A stretch of 64,000 bases of DNA, from positions 17,859-81,858 of the forward strand of contig CAKPNA010000006.1 in assembly GCA_934168275.1 (NCBI GenBank), read 5' to 3'. Of this stretch, positions 17,069 to 28,900 are shown in pieces; within the stretch, counting starts at the first letter, position 1, and each line of letters begins with the position of its first letter. The position numbers were made by a program, and so were the translations under genes. The notes beneath the pieces are model-generated. The model saw only the letters and a list, made by a program, of their open reading frames with translations, was not told the origin of the DNA and searched no databases. Source of the DNA: an uncultured Bacilli bacterium. Its GTDB lineage: Bacteria; Bacillota_I; Bacilli_A; RF39; UBA660.

Positions 17069-17722
17069 ATGGAACACAAAAACACAATAAAAAGGGATAA
17101 ATTATATGTTGGCGAGTTAGTAATACCTTATGAGTATCGCTTAAAGAATGATGGTAAAATATTAGTATATACATATGAATTATGTCGTAATATCTTATTT
17201 AGTTTAGATAGTGATATGGCTACTGATGTTCTATTTGAAGTACCACAATACCCAATAGTCAACATTACCGACCAATCTAAATGTGAAATTGGTAAAATGG
17301 CTATTAAAGACGCTATTTGTTTAGATGAACTATTAAAATATTTCGGTTATCCCGAAGAATTAACTGAAGAAGATATTCATAGAGTACGTCAAACATTTTT
17401 TACCGGTGACTTTGGCTTAAATCATGCCGAACTATTCGGCTATAAAGAAATAAAAATTGAAGATATGCCATTCTATGATAAAAATAAGCAAGAAATAACA
17501 GACCCAATATTTTTAGAGGAAAAAAGAGCATTTTATCGAAGCATAGGTTATAGAATGATGGTACCAGCAGGAAATGGTGTCTTATCATCAGAATACTATC
17601 ACCTTCTAGATAAAAAAGCCAATAATTCTTACTGTGATTACTTAAATAAATATGTAGAAAGCGTTGACTCTTTTGCACCTGTTAAAAAAGAAGGCCATGG
17701 AAGAGTACTAAAAAAATATTAA
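17069..17722 (+). CDS. Conserved-looking protein of unknown function
   Basis: This 217-residue soluble protein has no signal peptide, membrane segment or recognisable motif. It is acidic and rich in aromatic residues, with stretches such as LYVGELVIPYEYRL at the N terminus and TFFTGDFGLNHAELFGY around residue 110-126. It is preceded by AAGGAGTT and closely follows the SDR gene, so the two probably share a transcript, which ends in a terminator at 17722. Nothing in the sequence points to a particular reaction. Confidence 0.55.
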   Translation: MEHKNTIKRDKLYVGELVIPYEYRLKNDGKILVYTYELCRNILFSLDSDMATDVLFEVPQYPIVNITDQSKCEIGKMAIKDAICLDELLKYFGYPEELTEEDIHRVRQTFFTGDFGLNHAELFGYKEIKIEDMPFYDKNKQEITDPIFLEEKRAFYRSIGYRMMVPAGNGVLSSEYYHLLDKKANNSYCDYLNKYVESVDSFAPVKKEGHGRVLKKY

Positions 17723-17769
17723 AATCTAGGTAATGTATTGTCAAATGATAATATATTACTAGATTTTTT
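17722..17769 (+). terminator. Terminator
   Basis: AAATCTAG (17722-17729) pairs with CTAGATTT (17759-17766), supported by an inner TAAT/ATTA stem, and is followed by T residues. Confidence 0.75.
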
Positions 17770-17815
17770 TCTTTATATTTGATAAAATTACTATAGAAGA
17801 GAGTGAGTTGATATA

Positions 17816-19786
17816 ATGAGTCGATTAGATGACAAAAAAATGGTTAATGATATAAGATTGTTATCATTAGATATGATAAATAATGCTGGTAGTGGTCATC
17901 CGGGCATATGCTTAGGAGCTGCTAACATTATGTATGCTTTATTTAAAGAACACTTAGTTTATGATTTTGATAATCCCGCTTGGTGTAATCGTGATAGATT
18001 TGTCTTGAGTGCCGGTCATGGTTCGGCTTTACTATATGCAACCCTTTATTGCACAACTAATGATTATACCATTGATGATTTAAAGCAATATCGCGTGCTT
18101 AATTCAATCACTCCAGGACATCCGGAATTAAATATTAATAAACGTATTGAAGCCACAACCGGTGCCTTAGGAGAAGGCGTAGCAACCTCAGTCGGACTTG
18201 CTATGGCTGAAAAGCACCTAGAAGCTGTATTTAACAAGAAAAAAGAAATATTATTTGATTATAACATATATTGCTTATGTAGTGATGGCGATTTAATGGA
18301 AGGAATATCTTATGAAGCAGCCTCTCTAGCCGGCCAATATAACTTATCTAATCTTATTCTTTTATATGATGCTAATAATACAACTCTTGATGGTAAACTA
18401 GATAAAGATTATAACGAAAAAATTGCTGATATGTATACTGCCTTAGGATTCTTAGTTCTAATAGTAAAAAATGGTGAATCAATCAAAGAAATAAATAAAG
18501 CTATCTATGCTGCTAAAAAGAGTAATAAACCATCATTAATTATCGTTAATACTACAATAGGTAAATATTCTCTATATGAAGGAGAAAATACTATTCATGG
18601 TAAACTAGATAAAGATGACCTGACATCCATAAGAGAGAAACTCGACTTTACAAATGAATTTACTCCTGATGAAGAAAACATTGAAGCCTTAAAACAACAT
18701 ATCAAAGTAAGAAATGATAATGTTTATAGTGCTTGGTATCAAGATTATGAAAACTATGTTAGAAATGCTACTGATGAAGAAGTAGAAAATTTAAATGATT
18801 ATCTTGAAAATGAACCAATAATGCTTCAACTAGATAAAGTAATTGACCAAGATAAAATCTTATTAGATAGTGGTATGCGTGATATAAACTTCCAAATTAT
18901 GAATGTTATATCTACATTTATTCCAACTTTTGTTGGCGGAGGTGCTGATACAATAGCCTCTACTAAAACCTATCTAAAGGGTAAAGGTAATTACTCTAAA
19001 GATAACTATGCCGGAAGAAATATTAACTTTGGTGTTCGAGAAAATGCTATGGGAGCTATCTTAAATGGTTTTGCCTTAACCGGCTTCCATCCATTTGGTA
19101 GCACGTTCTTAACATTTTCTGACTTTATGAAACCATCCATTAGAAATAGTGCTTTAATGAACTTACCAGTAACTTATATATTTACCCATGATAGTTTTAC
19201 TATTGGTAGTGATGGTGCTACTCATCAACCGGTTGAACAACTAGGTATGTTAAGAACTATTCCTAACCTACAAGTATTTAGACCATGCGATTATAAAGAA
19301 TTAATAGGTGCTTGGAACTTAATCTTAAAAAGTAATAACCCTAGTGCCCTAATAGTCGCTAAAAATCCTACAGAGACATTTAAGTTTACCTCTATAGAAG
19401 AAGTATCTTTCGGAGGCTATGTTATCAGTGAAGTAAAAAATAGATTAGACTTAATAATTGTCGCTAGTGGTTCTGAAGTAACCCTTGCTATGCAATTAAA
19501 GCAAGAACTTCTAAAAAGTTTTATCGAAGCTAGAATAGTTTCTATGCCTAATATCGATTTATTCTTTAAACAAGATTTAGCTTATCGTAATCAAGTATTA
19601 CCTAAGAATTATAAAAAAGTAGTTATTGAATTTTCTAATGATCCTAATTGGTATCGTATTGCTAGTGATGAAGAAGATATCATTAGAATAAATCACTTTG
19701 GTAAAAGTGGTAGTCCTAAAGACCTATTAGAAGAGTTTGAATTAGATATTCCAAATATCGTTATAAAAATAAAAAATAGATTATAA
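17816..19786 (+). CDS. tkt: Transketolase
   Basis: This thiamine-diphosphate enzyme transfers two-carbon units between sugars in the pentose phosphate pathway. The 656-residue length is normal. The N-terminal TPP domain shows NAGSGHPGICLGAANIMY, SAGHGSALLYATLY, the GDGDLMEGISYEAASLAG diphosphate motif and YDANN. The middle domain has FGVRENAMGAILNGFAL with the catalytic glutamate and FTHDSFTIGSDGATHQPVEQL. The C-terminal domain is complete. It heads the order tkt-sirA-yneF, as in B. subtilis. Confidence 0.97.
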   Translation: MSRLDDKKMVNDIRLLSLDMINNAGSGHPGICLGAANIMYALFKEHLVYDFDNPAWCNRDRFVLSAGHGSALLYATLYCTTNDYTIDDLKQYRVLNSITPGHPELNINKRIEATTGALGEGVATSVGLAMAEKHLEAVFNKKKEILFDYNIYCLCSDGDLMEGISYEAASLAGQYNLSNLILLYDANNTTLDGKLDKDYNEKIADMYTALGFLVLIVKNGESIKEINKAIYAAKKSNKPSLIIVNTTIGKYSLYEGENTIHGKLDKDDLTSIREKLDFTNEFTPDEENIEALKQHIKVRNDNVYSAWYQDYENYVRNATDEEVENLNDYLENEPIMLQLDKVIDQDKILLDSGMRDINFQIMNVISTFIPTFVGGGADTIASTKTYLKGKGNYSKDNYAGRNINFGVRENAMGAILNGFALTGFHPFGSTFLTFSDFMKPSIRNSALMNLPVTYIFTHDSFTIGSDGATHQPVEQLGMLRTIPNLQVFRPCDYKELIGAWNLILKSNNPSALIVAKNPTETFKFTSIEEVSFGGYVISEVKNRLDLIIVASGSEVTLAMQLKQELLKSFIEARIVSMPNIDLFFKQDLAYRNQVLPKNYKKVVIEFSNDPNWYRIASDEEDIIRINHFGKSGSPKDLLEEFELDIPNIVIKIKNRL

Positions 19787-19836
19787 TTCGACAAAAAACA
19801 CTATATCATTACCATATAATTAATAATGGTGATGGT

Positions 19837-20271
19837 ATGAGAGTATTTTATCTATTTAGAATTAATAAATATTTTGCTAATGTCTATAAAAATAAACCAT
19901 ATAAAATGTATCAAGTCCTAGAAGAAATGTATTACACTAAAGACTTTGATATGAATATTACTTATCGTTATTTTGAACAAATAGCTATTCCCTTTAACAA
20001 AAACTCTATAAATACTTATCTAAAAAATATAGATAGCTATAATTACTATAACCAAGGTAATATTCATTACATAACAGAAAATAGAGTAGTAGTAAGTAAA
20101 TTAATAGTAAGTAATTGTAATTTAAAATTAAAAACTATTGGTAATTACTCTTACTTATTTAATGTAATAAATGACTATGCTAATAACATTTTTGTTTGCG
20201 ATTTTGATAATAAAGACTATTTTTGGTTAAATAAAATAACAAGTAATATAGACAATAGAGTAGTTATCTAG
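19837..20271 (+). CDS. sirA: SirA-like inhibitor of DNA replication initiation
   Basis: In B. subtilis SirA (YneE) binds domain I of DnaA and blocks new rounds of replication during sporulation. This 144-residue protein matches its size and shape: an N-terminal YLFRINKYFANVYKNKP segment, a poorly conserved middle, and a C-terminal FVCDFDNKDYFWLN that parallels the FDFNSKRYGWLNP end of SirA. The gene sits between tkt and yneF exactly as in B. subtilis. Sequence identity is low, so the call rests on synteny, length and the end motifs together. Confidence 0.75.
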   Translation: MRVFYLFRINKYFANVYKNKPYKMYQVLEEMYYTKDFDMNITYRYFEQIAIPFNKNSINTYLKNIDSYNYYNQGNIHYITENRVVVSKLIVSNCNLKLKTIGNYSYLFNVINDYANNIFVCDFDNKDYFWLNKITSNIDNRVVI

Positions 20272-20297
20272 TATAATTAACTAAGGAGGGATAAGGT

Positions 20298-20507
20298 ATG
20301 CTAAAAGATATATTATATTTAGTATTTGGCCTTGTTGTAGGAGCAGTTATTGGATTCTTTTTAGCAAGAAATTATATGAAAAAATATTTAAAGAAGAATC
20401 CACCTATCAATGAACAAATGATTAAAACAATGATGAGCTCAATGGGAAGAACACCTACCCAAAAACAAGTAAATCAAATGATGAAACAAATGAATAAATA
20501 TATGTAA
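20298..20507 (+). CDS. yneF: YneF family membrane protein (UPF0154)
   Basis: This 69-residue protein has one N-terminal membrane helix (about 5-24) followed by RNYMKKYLKKNPPINEQMIKTMM and SMGRTPTQKQVNQMMKQM, the standard UPF0154 pattern. Its function is unknown in all bacteria I know of. The start ATG has GGAGGGATAAG ahead of it. The order tkt-sirA-yneF is conserved with B. subtilis. A terminator overlaps its last codons and stop (20487-20520). Confidence 0.93.
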   Translation: MLKDILYLVFGLVVGAVIGFFLARNYMKKYLKKNPPINEQMIKTMMSSMGRTPTQKQVNQMMKQMNKYM

Positions 20508-20544
20508 TTTATTTGTTTTTTCTTTATAATAGGAGATGTTATAT

Positions 20545-20838
20545 ATGAATGACATAATTATTAAAACATATAACTTTATTGATACTCTAGATAATTCAAC
20601 CCTAATTAAAGAATTACTAGATAGTAAAAAGAAGTTATTATCTAATCAAGAAGTAATTACCTTAGTAGATAAGTTTAATCACGAAGAAGATACTACTAAA
20701 TTAATAAGTATTAAAAGTAAATTATTTGAGATAGAAGAATATAAAAAGTATTTAGATAATTATAATAAACTAAGTAGTTATATCTTAAAAATAAGTAATC
20801 AGTATAAAAAATACACAAGTACTAGAGTTTGTATATAG
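20545..20838 (+). CDS. YlbF/YmcA family protein
   Basis: This 97-residue helical protein resembles YlbF, a member of the Y-complex that supports RNase Y-dependent mRNA maturation, competence and biofilm formation in B. subtilis. It shows the family's run of amphipathic helices (IIKTYNFIDTLDNSTLIKELLDSKKKLLSNQE). Position is the stronger argument: it lies directly before rsmD, as ylbF lies just before ylbG-rsmD in Bacillus. I use ATG 20545, because AGGAG ends right before an upstream ATG at 20536 and so cannot serve it. Confidence 0.7.
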   Translation: MNDIIIKTYNFIDTLDNSTLIKELLDSKKKLLSNQEVITLVDKFNHEEDTTKLISIKSKLFEIEEYKKYLDNYNKLSSYILKISNQYKKYTSTRVCI

Positions 20839-20847
20839 GAGGTATAT

Positions 20848-21393
20848 ATGCGTATTATCAGTGGTAGTTTAAAAGGAAGAAATATTGATACCTATAATAT
20901 AGAAGGTACTAGACCAACAATGGATCGTGTTAAAGAAAGTGTCTTTGCCACAATTAGTAGTAAAATACCTGATAGTGTTAGCCTAGATTTATTTTGTGGT
21001 AGTGGTTCATTAGGTATTGAAGCCATTAGTAATGGTAGTAAATATTGCTATTTTAATGATTCTAATAAAATAGTTATCAATAAATTAAAAGAAAATATTA
21101 ATAAATTTAAAATAGAAGATAAGTGCTATCTAACAACTATGGACTATAACCAAGCTCTAAAATATTATCAAGATAGAAATATAAAGTTTGACTTAGTATT
21201 TTTAGACCCGCCATATAAAGACTTAGTTATTGATAATATTTTAAATACTTTAGATGAATATCAACTATTAAATAAAAATTCTCTAGTAATATGTGAATAT
21301 TCAACTAATATTAATAATGAAAATAATAATTATGAATTAATAAAAAATAAACGTTATGGTGATAAATATATCAACATATACGAATATCAGTAG
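20848..21393 (+). CDS. rsmD: 16S rRNA (guanine(966)-N2)-methyltransferase
   Basis: RsmD methylates G966 of 16S rRNA in the small subunit. The 181-residue protein has the family opening MRIISGSLKGRNI, then RPTMDRVKESVFATI, the SAM motif DLFCGSGSLGIEA and the catalytic FLDPPYKD. Everything needed is present. It follows the ylbF-like gene by nine bases with GGAGG before the ATG. In Bacillus the next gene is coaD; here a broken tmk follows, and coaD lies 22 kb away beside coaE. Confidence 0.96.
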   Translation: MRIISGSLKGRNIDTYNIEGTRPTMDRVKESVFATISSKIPDSVSLDLFCGSGSLGIEAISNGSKYCYFNDSNKIVINKLKENINKFKIEDKCYLTTMDYNQALKYYQDRNIKFDLVFLDPPYKDLVIDNILNTLDEYQLLNKNSLVICEYSTNINNENNNYELIKNKRYGDKYINIYEYQ

Positions 21394-21401
21394 GAGGAAT
21401 T

Positions 21402-21847
21402 ATGAATAAAGGAAAAATAATCGTAATCGAAGGTTATAGTGATGGAATAGGTAAATCAACGAAGGAAAGATTATCTTATTAGATAGATATACAACATCAA
21501 GTTTAATATATCAATCTGCTGTAATAGAAGATATTGAAGAAAGAAAAGCATTTATTGATTATGTAACTGATTTTGAATATAACAAATTAGGAATTCAAAA
21601 ACCTGATAAAGTTATATTCTTAACTGCACCATTTGATTTAGTTCAAAGTATGCGCCGTGCTAGGCAAAACAATGATGGTGTTCAAAACGATATCCACGAA
21701 AGAGATATGGCTTTTCTAAAAAAAGTATATGATAATGCCTTATTTGTAGCAGATTATCTATCATTTGATACAGTAGAATGTAGTACTAATGATAAAATGG
21801 ATAGCCCATCTGAAATCCATAATAAAGTCTATCGACTAGTTAAGTAA
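21402..21847 (+). pseudogene. tmk: Thymidylate kinase pseudogene
   Basis: The frame opens with MNKGKIIVIEGYSDGIGKST, the P-loop of thymidylate kinase, and then hits a TAG at 21480-21482. In another frame the sequence resumes at about 21463 with GKIILLDRYTTSSL, the DRY/TSS motif that normally lies about 80 residues later, and continues to the end (QKPDKVIFLTAPFDL, RRARQ lid, NDIHERDMAFL) at the stop 21845-21847. An internal deletion plus frameshift therefore separates the ATP site from the rest. The ribosome site AGGAGG is intact. A working tmk must exist elsewhere, since dTMP kinase is essential. Confidence 0.88.
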
Positions 21848-21928
21848 AAAATGATAATTTACAAATAAACAATTGACACTATAAAGTTAATATGCTAAAC
21901 TTAATGTATAAAGTAGAGGAGGAAAATA

Positions 21929-22477
21929 ATGAAAAAATTAAATAGAAAAGGATTTACTTTAGTAGAGTTATTAGCAGTAATTATTATACTAGCATTAGTA
22001 GTAGGTATTACTATTCCCCTAGTATTAACAACTTCTAATGGTGCTAAAAGAAGTGTATTCCAATCAACAGCTAACACATTAGCAGACTGGATAAAGAACC
22101 AATATGATTCTATTAGTTTAGCTAACTTAGGAACTGAAACACAATTAAACGAGGAGTTTACTTCACTATGTGGCGCTGATGGACAAAAATGTGTAGTTGG
22201 TGGAACAAATTCAATTACAGGAACTGTGTTAAGAGCTAATGCAAATGCTGGTTTCTTAACAGCGGCCGGTTTAAAACCTAAAAACTATTATCAATTCGTT
22301 ATAGCAATTGATGGTTCTACAGGAGCTGTATGTGTTAAAATGAGTATGGCAAATGATGGTGAATATTATTATGGTTCAGTAGGAACAAATGCTCTTACAT
22401 CAACACAAACATGTTCATTATCTAAATTTGGTTCAACAGGTTCATTAGCAACAACAATTGGCGCATATGCGGCTTAA
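21929..22477 (+). CDS. Type IV prepilin-like protein
   Basis: This 182-residue protein begins MKKLNRKGFTLVELLAVIIILALVV, a textbook type III (prepilin) signal: a basic leader, G-FTLVE cleavage and methylation site, and a hydrophobic helix. The mature domain is short and carries four cysteines (CGADGQKC, GAVCVKM and TCSLSKF), probably two disulphides. It is Gly/Ala/Thr-rich at the end. Its size suits a major or minor pseudopilin. A prepilin peptidase and assembly ATPase must be elsewhere, because none are in this window. GAGGAGG precedes the ATG, and a promoter-like TTGACA-N17-TATGCT lies at about 21873-21896. Confidence 0.9.
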   Translation: MKKLNRKGFTLVELLAVIIILALVVGITIPLVLTTSNGAKRSVFQSTANTLADWIKNQYDSISLANLGTETQLNEEFTSLCGADGQKCVVGGTNSITGTVLRANANAGFLTAAGLKPKNYYQFVIAIDGSTGAVCVKMSMANDGEYYYGSVGTNALTSTQTCSLSKFGSTGSLATTIGAYAA

Positions 22478-22503
22478 TATTGTCTAAATAAAATTATAAA
22501 TTT

Positions 22504-22690
22504 GAGGTGATAGTCAATCATCTCTTTTTATATGTTAATATATCGGTTCAATAAAATCTAGTGTGGAGTAAAATTGAATAATATTTAATGCTAAATTTTA
22601 TAAAACTATAAATTTTAGTGTGGAGCTGTATTATAAGAGCAATAAAATCTAGTGTGGAGTTGAGATGATGATTAGTCATCTCTTTTTCAT
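22504..22690 (+). repeat. Short repeats and twin terminators
   Basis: The gene-free stretch 22478-22926 contains two near-copies of one terminator: GAGGTGAT/ATCATCTC at 22504-22527 and GAGATGA/TCATCTC at 22662-22686, both followed by T runs. Between them lie three imperfect copies of a 20-base unit reading AATAAAATCTAGTGTGGAG (22550-22568, 22609-22625 diverged, 22641-22659). Further right, a tiny frame of nine codons with a good ribosome site starts at 22736 but is not convincing as a gene. The rest up to 22926 looks empty apart from the ribosome site of the next gene. Confidence 0.65.
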
Positions 22691-22926
22691 GTGTTATTAT
22701 ATAGTAAATAATAATAAGAAAAAGGTGGTAATTAAATGAAAGATTATTATTTACAAGTGAATTAAACAACCAGTAATAAAATAATTAGTACTCATAAAAT
22801 AGAAAAGAATTTAGTTAAAATAAGAACTGAAGCAAAAATCAAGAAGCCTTTCATATTTTTGGAAAAATAAACCTTGATAATACCGACTTTTTATTTTATA
22901 ATTATATTAGATAGAAGGTAGGTAAT

Positions 22927-25900
22927 ATGCGAAAGAAGAATGGCTTTACTTTAGTAGAGTTATTAAGTACAATAGTTGTACTTGGAATTATTTTTAGTAT
23001 TGCAATATTTTTAGTAATAAAAAATATTAATAATGCAAAAGAAAATATGGATTTAATAACCTATAATAATATTAAAAGTGCTGCTAAAATATACACTGAT
23101 GATACCGGTGCCTATTGGTACACAAAAGACAATTATGAATATAGCTGTGTATCACTAGGCGACTTAATTGAACTTGGTTATTTTGATGAAAAAGTTATTG
23201 ATAGAAATGATAAAATATCTAAAAATTCCCAATTGAAGATTATTAGAGACAAAGATAGTAAAGTTATTAAAGAAACTAGTTTTTCTTTTGAAAAAAGTAT
23301 TCTTCCAGATGTTAATTGTAATTATCAATCTAACGTTTCAATATCCACTAATTATAAAGGAAATAAAGTTAAAAACGTTGATGCTAAAATAGTTTATAGT
23401 ACGTCAAATACTGATTATTATAGATACATTTATTTATCCGAATTTGGTGAAGATACTATAACTACTAATGATGTAGTATATTCTTGTAAAGAAATTGGTA
23501 ATTGTAGTAATGAACCTGTAAGTAATTTAAAATCGGGACAATTATATTTAGCAAAAAATGATGTAGTAAGACTAAATGTAAAATCTAATGGGAAAATACT
23601 TGCATATATAAATTATGATAATGAAAATATTGCTGAATCTTCAAAAATTATTAATGCAACATTCGATAACACCCCACCTATTATCACACTTAAAGTATAT
23701 AAAATTAGTAGTTATGAAGGAAATACTCCAAAAACTAAAGGAGAACTTCTTACTACTATTAGTGGAAATTATTCAGAAAGCACATGGAAAAACTACGGAT
23801 ATTGGTTTGATATTAGTACTAATGAATATAGTACAATCAAGTGGACTTATAATAATGCTGGTAGTACTAATAGTGGTAATCCTAGTAATAGCGGAGCCAA
23901 TTGTAATACATCTTGTTCTAAGACATTATCAGGAGATGGTAGCAGAATAGCTATTATCGAAGCCATTGATGAAGCAGGAAATAGTAGTAAGGTAGAGATT
24001 AATGTCTACATCGACAGAACAGCGCCTACTATTAATGTTATTGAGCAGAGATGTTCTAATAAAGATAACTGCTTAGGCAACTTAATAGGTAATAAGATAG
24101 AAAAAAGTACTAATACTAATGTCTCAATCGAAGACAAAAATTGGTCTTATAATAGCTTTAATATTAAGTATAATGCTAGCGATAGTATGAGTGCTGTTAA
24201 AGAAATTAGAATATTACAAAATGTTAGTGGGGTATATAACAAACTAAATACCACTATGACTAGTAATAATATAGTAAATAATAATAGTAATATTACAATA
24301 TCTGAACCAGGACAAAGATATGTTCAAGTTATTGCTTATGACAGTGCAGGTAATAGTTCAGTTGCAAACATAATAGCATATATATCTAATATAATAACAA
24401 TCGAATATAATTCCAATGGTGGAGAGGGAGCTCCTACAGCTCAAAATAAGGTATACTCCAAAGACATTATATTATCTAGTACTAAACCAACAAGAACAGG
24501 TTATACTTATGCCAGTTGGAATACAAAGAGTGATGGTAGTGGAACTAGCTATCAACCAGGTTCTAAATATACGTCTAATGAATCAGCAACCCTATACGCC
24601 CAATGGAATATTAATACTTATAATATAACCTACAATTTAAATGGTGGAACAAAAGGTACTAATGCACCAACAAGCGGAACATATGGAAGTACAATAACAG
24701 TAAGTAATCCAAGTAAAACAGGTTATACATTTGCGGGCTGGACAGTATCTGGTACAGGAGCATCACTAACAGGCACTAATTTGAAAATAGGAACAGGTAA
24801 TATAACATTAACAGCAAATTGGACCATTAATACCTACACAATTAGTTACAATTTAAATGGTGGAACAAAAGGAAGTAATGCACCAACAAGCGGAACATAT
24901 GGAAGTACAGTAACAGTAAGTAATCCAAGTAAAACAGGTTATACATTTGCAGGCTGGACAGTATCTGGGTCAGGAGCCTCACTAACTGGCACTAGTTTAA
25001 CAATAGGAACAGGTAATATAACATTAACAGCGAATTGGAACATTAACACCTACACAATTAGTTATAATTTAAATGGCGGAACAAAAGGTACTAATGCACC
25101 AACAAGTGGGACATATGGAAGTACAGTAACAGTAAGTAATCCAAGTAAAACAGGTTATACATTTGCGGGCTGGACAGTATCTGGCACAGGAGCATCACTA
25201 ACTGGCACTAATTTGAAAATAGGAACAGGTAATATAACATTAACAGCAAATTGGACAATTAACACCTACACAATTAGTTATAATTTAAATGGCGGAACAA
25301 AAGGTACTAATGCACCAACAAGCGGAACATATGGAAGTACAGTAACAGTAAGTAATCCAAGCAAAACAGGTTATACATTTGCAGGCTGGACAGTATCTGG
25401 TACGGGAGCCTCACTAACTGGCACTAATTTAACAATAGGAACAGGTAATATAACATTAACAGCAAATTGGAACATTAATTATTATTATCTTGATTTAAAT
25501 GGATTGTTAGACGGCAGCAGTTCTGGTAATATAACAGGCTTTGGTACAGCTGATGTATACATCAATGGTAAGTTAGTATGCAATGATTGTACTGATTACT
25601 ATGACAAACACTCATATGGTTCTAGCTATTCAATATCTGATATCAAAACAGCAACAGGTCATACTTATAATGGAATATATAAAGGCTCAGCAAGTGGAAC
25701 AATTGGAACTAGCAACGTCTATGTTCAATTGAACTTTAGTACAAATACTTATACGATTAACTACGAATTAAATGGCGGAACAAAAGAAACTAATGCACCA
25801 ACAAGCGGTAAATATGGAAATACAGTAACAGTAAACAATCCAAGCAAAACAGGTTATACATTTACAGGCTGGACAGTATCTGGTACAGGAGCATCACTAA

Positions 25901-28900
25901 CTGGCACTAGTTTAACAATAGGAGCTGGTAACATAACATTAACGGCGAATTGGAATATTAATACCTATACGATTACCTACGAATTAAATGGCGGAACAAA
26001 AGGTACTAGCGCACCAACAAGCGGAACATATGGAAGTACAGTAACAGTAAGTAATCCAAGTAAAACAGGTTATACATTCAATGGCTGGGCTGTTTCAGGC
26101 ACAGGGGCAACAATGTCTGGCACTAATTTGAAAATAGGTCCAAGTAATGTAACATTAACTGCCAATTGGAGTGCAAGTGAATACACAATTAGTTATAATT
26201 TAAATGGCGGAACAAAAGGAACTAATGCACCAACAAGCGGTAAATATGGAAGTACAGTGACAGTTAGTAATCCAAGTAAAACAGGTTATACATTTACAGG
26301 TTGGACAGTATCTGGCTCAGGATCCTCACTAACTGGCACTAGCTTAACAATAGGAACAGGTAATATAACACTAACAGCGAATTGGAAAGCAAACGCTTAT
26401 ACAATTAATTATAATGCAAATGGTGGAACAGGAACTATGACTTCAACAACAGCAACATATGATTCTACAGTTTCTATAAAAACTAATGCATTTACAAAAA
26501 CAGGTTATTCATTTGTTAGTTGGACTACCAATAGCAATGGAACAGATGATGGCTATAATTGGACAGGATTTAATGGTACTTGGAAATATACTAATGGGCA
26601 ATATGGAATATCTGACAGTAAATTGAATTTATATGCAATATGGCGAATTAACACCTACACAATTAGTTATAATTTAAATGGTGGAACAAAAGGTACTAAT
26701 GCACCAACAAGCGGAGCATATGGCAGTACAGCAACAGTAAGTAATCCAAGCAAAACAGGTTATACATTTGCAGGCTGGACAGTATCTGGTACAGGAGCCT
26801 CACTAACTGACACTAATTTGAAAATAGGAGCAGGTAATATAATATTAACGGCGAATTGGAATATTAATACCTATACGATTACCTACGAATTAAATGGCGG
26901 AACAAAAGGTACTAATGCACCAACAAGCGGAACATATGGAAGCACTGTAATAGTAAGTAATCCAAGTAAGACAGGTTATACATTTGCGGGCTGGACAGTA
27001 TCTGGCACAGGAGCAACACTAACTGGCACTAGTTTAACAATAGGAACAGGTAATATAACATTAACAGCGAATTGGAACATTAATTATTATTATCTTGATT
27101 TAAATGGATTGTTAGACGGCAGTAGTTCTGGTAACATAACAGGATTTGGTACAGCTGATGTATACATCAATGGTAAGTTAGTATGCAATGATTGTACTGA
27201 TTACTATGACAAACACCCATATGGTTCTAGCTATTCAATATCTAATATCAAAACAGCAACAGGTCGTACTTATAATGGAATATATAGTGGCTCAGCGAGT
27301 GGAACAATTGGAACTAGCACCGTCTATGTTCAATTGAGTTTTAGCACAAATACTTATACGATTAACTACGAATTAAATGGCGGAACAAAAGGAACTAATG
27401 CACCAACAAGCGGTAAATGTGGAAGTACAGTGACAGTTAGTAATCCAAGTAAAACAGGTTATACATTTACAGGCTGGACAGTATCTGGCTCAGGATCCTC
27501 ACTAACTGGCACTAGCTTAACAATAGGAGCGGGAAATATAACATTAACAGCAAATTGGAAAGCAAACACTTATACAATTAATTATAATGCAAATGGTGGA
27601 ACAGGAACCATGACTTCAACAACAGCAACATATGATTCTACAGTTTCTATAAAAACTAATGCATTTACAAAAACAGGTTATTCATTTGTTAGTTGGACTA
27701 CCAATAGCAATGGAACAGATGATGGCTATAATTGGACAGGATTTAATGGTACTTGGAAATATACTAATGGCCAATATGGAATATCTGACAGTAAATTGAA
27801 TTTATATGCAATATGGCGAATTAACGCCTACACAATTAGCTATAATTTAAATGGCGGAACAAAAGGTACTAATGCACCAACAAGCGGAACATATGGCAGT
27901 ACAGTAACAGTAAGTAATCCAAGTAAAACAGGTTATACATTTGCAGGCTGGACAGTATCTGGTACAGGAGCATCACTAACAGGCACTAATTTGAAAATAG
28001 GAGCAGGTAATATAACATTGACGGCAAATTGGACCATTAACACCTACACAATTAGTTATAATTTAAATGGCGGAACAAAAGGTACTAATGCACCAACAAG
28101 TGGAACATATGGAAGTACAGTAACAGTAAGTAATCCAAGTAAAACAGGCTATACATTTGCAGGCTGGACAGTATCTGGCACAGGAGCCTCACTAACAGGC
28201 ACTAATTTGAAAATAGGAGCTGGTAATATAACATTAACAGCAAATTGGACCATTAACACCTACACAATTAGTTATAATTTAAATGGCGGAACAAAAGGTA
28301 CTAATGCACCAACAAGTGGAACATATGGAAGCACTGTAATAGTAAGTAATCCAAGTAAGACAGGTTATACATTTACAGGCTGGACAGTATCTGGTACAGG
28401 AGCCGCACTAACTGGCACTAATTTGAAAATAGGAACAGGTAATATAACATTAACAGCAAATTGGAACATTAATTATTATTATCTTGATTTGAATGGATTG
28501 TTAGATGGCAGCAGTTCTGGTAACATAACAGGCTTTGGTACAGCTGATGTATACATCAATGGTAAGTTAGTATGCAATGATTGTACTGATTACTATGACA
28601 AACATCCATATGGTTCTAGCTATTCAATATCTAATATCAAAACAGCAACAGGTCATACTTATAACGGAATATATAGTGGCTCAGCAAGTGGAACAATTGG
28701 AACTAGCAATGTCTATGTTCAATTGAGTTTTAGCACAAATACTTATACGATTACCTACGAATTAAATGGCGGAACAAAAGGTGCTAATGCACCAACTAGC
28801 GGTAAATATGGAAGTACAGTAACAGTAAGTAATCCTAGTAGAAATAATTATACATTTACAGGTTGGACAGTATCTGGTACAGGATCATCACTGAGTGGTA

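Noticed and set aside
22736..22765. A nine-codon gene with a good ribosome site before the giant surface gene
   Set aside because: Too short to support, with no conserved motif; it may be a remnant.
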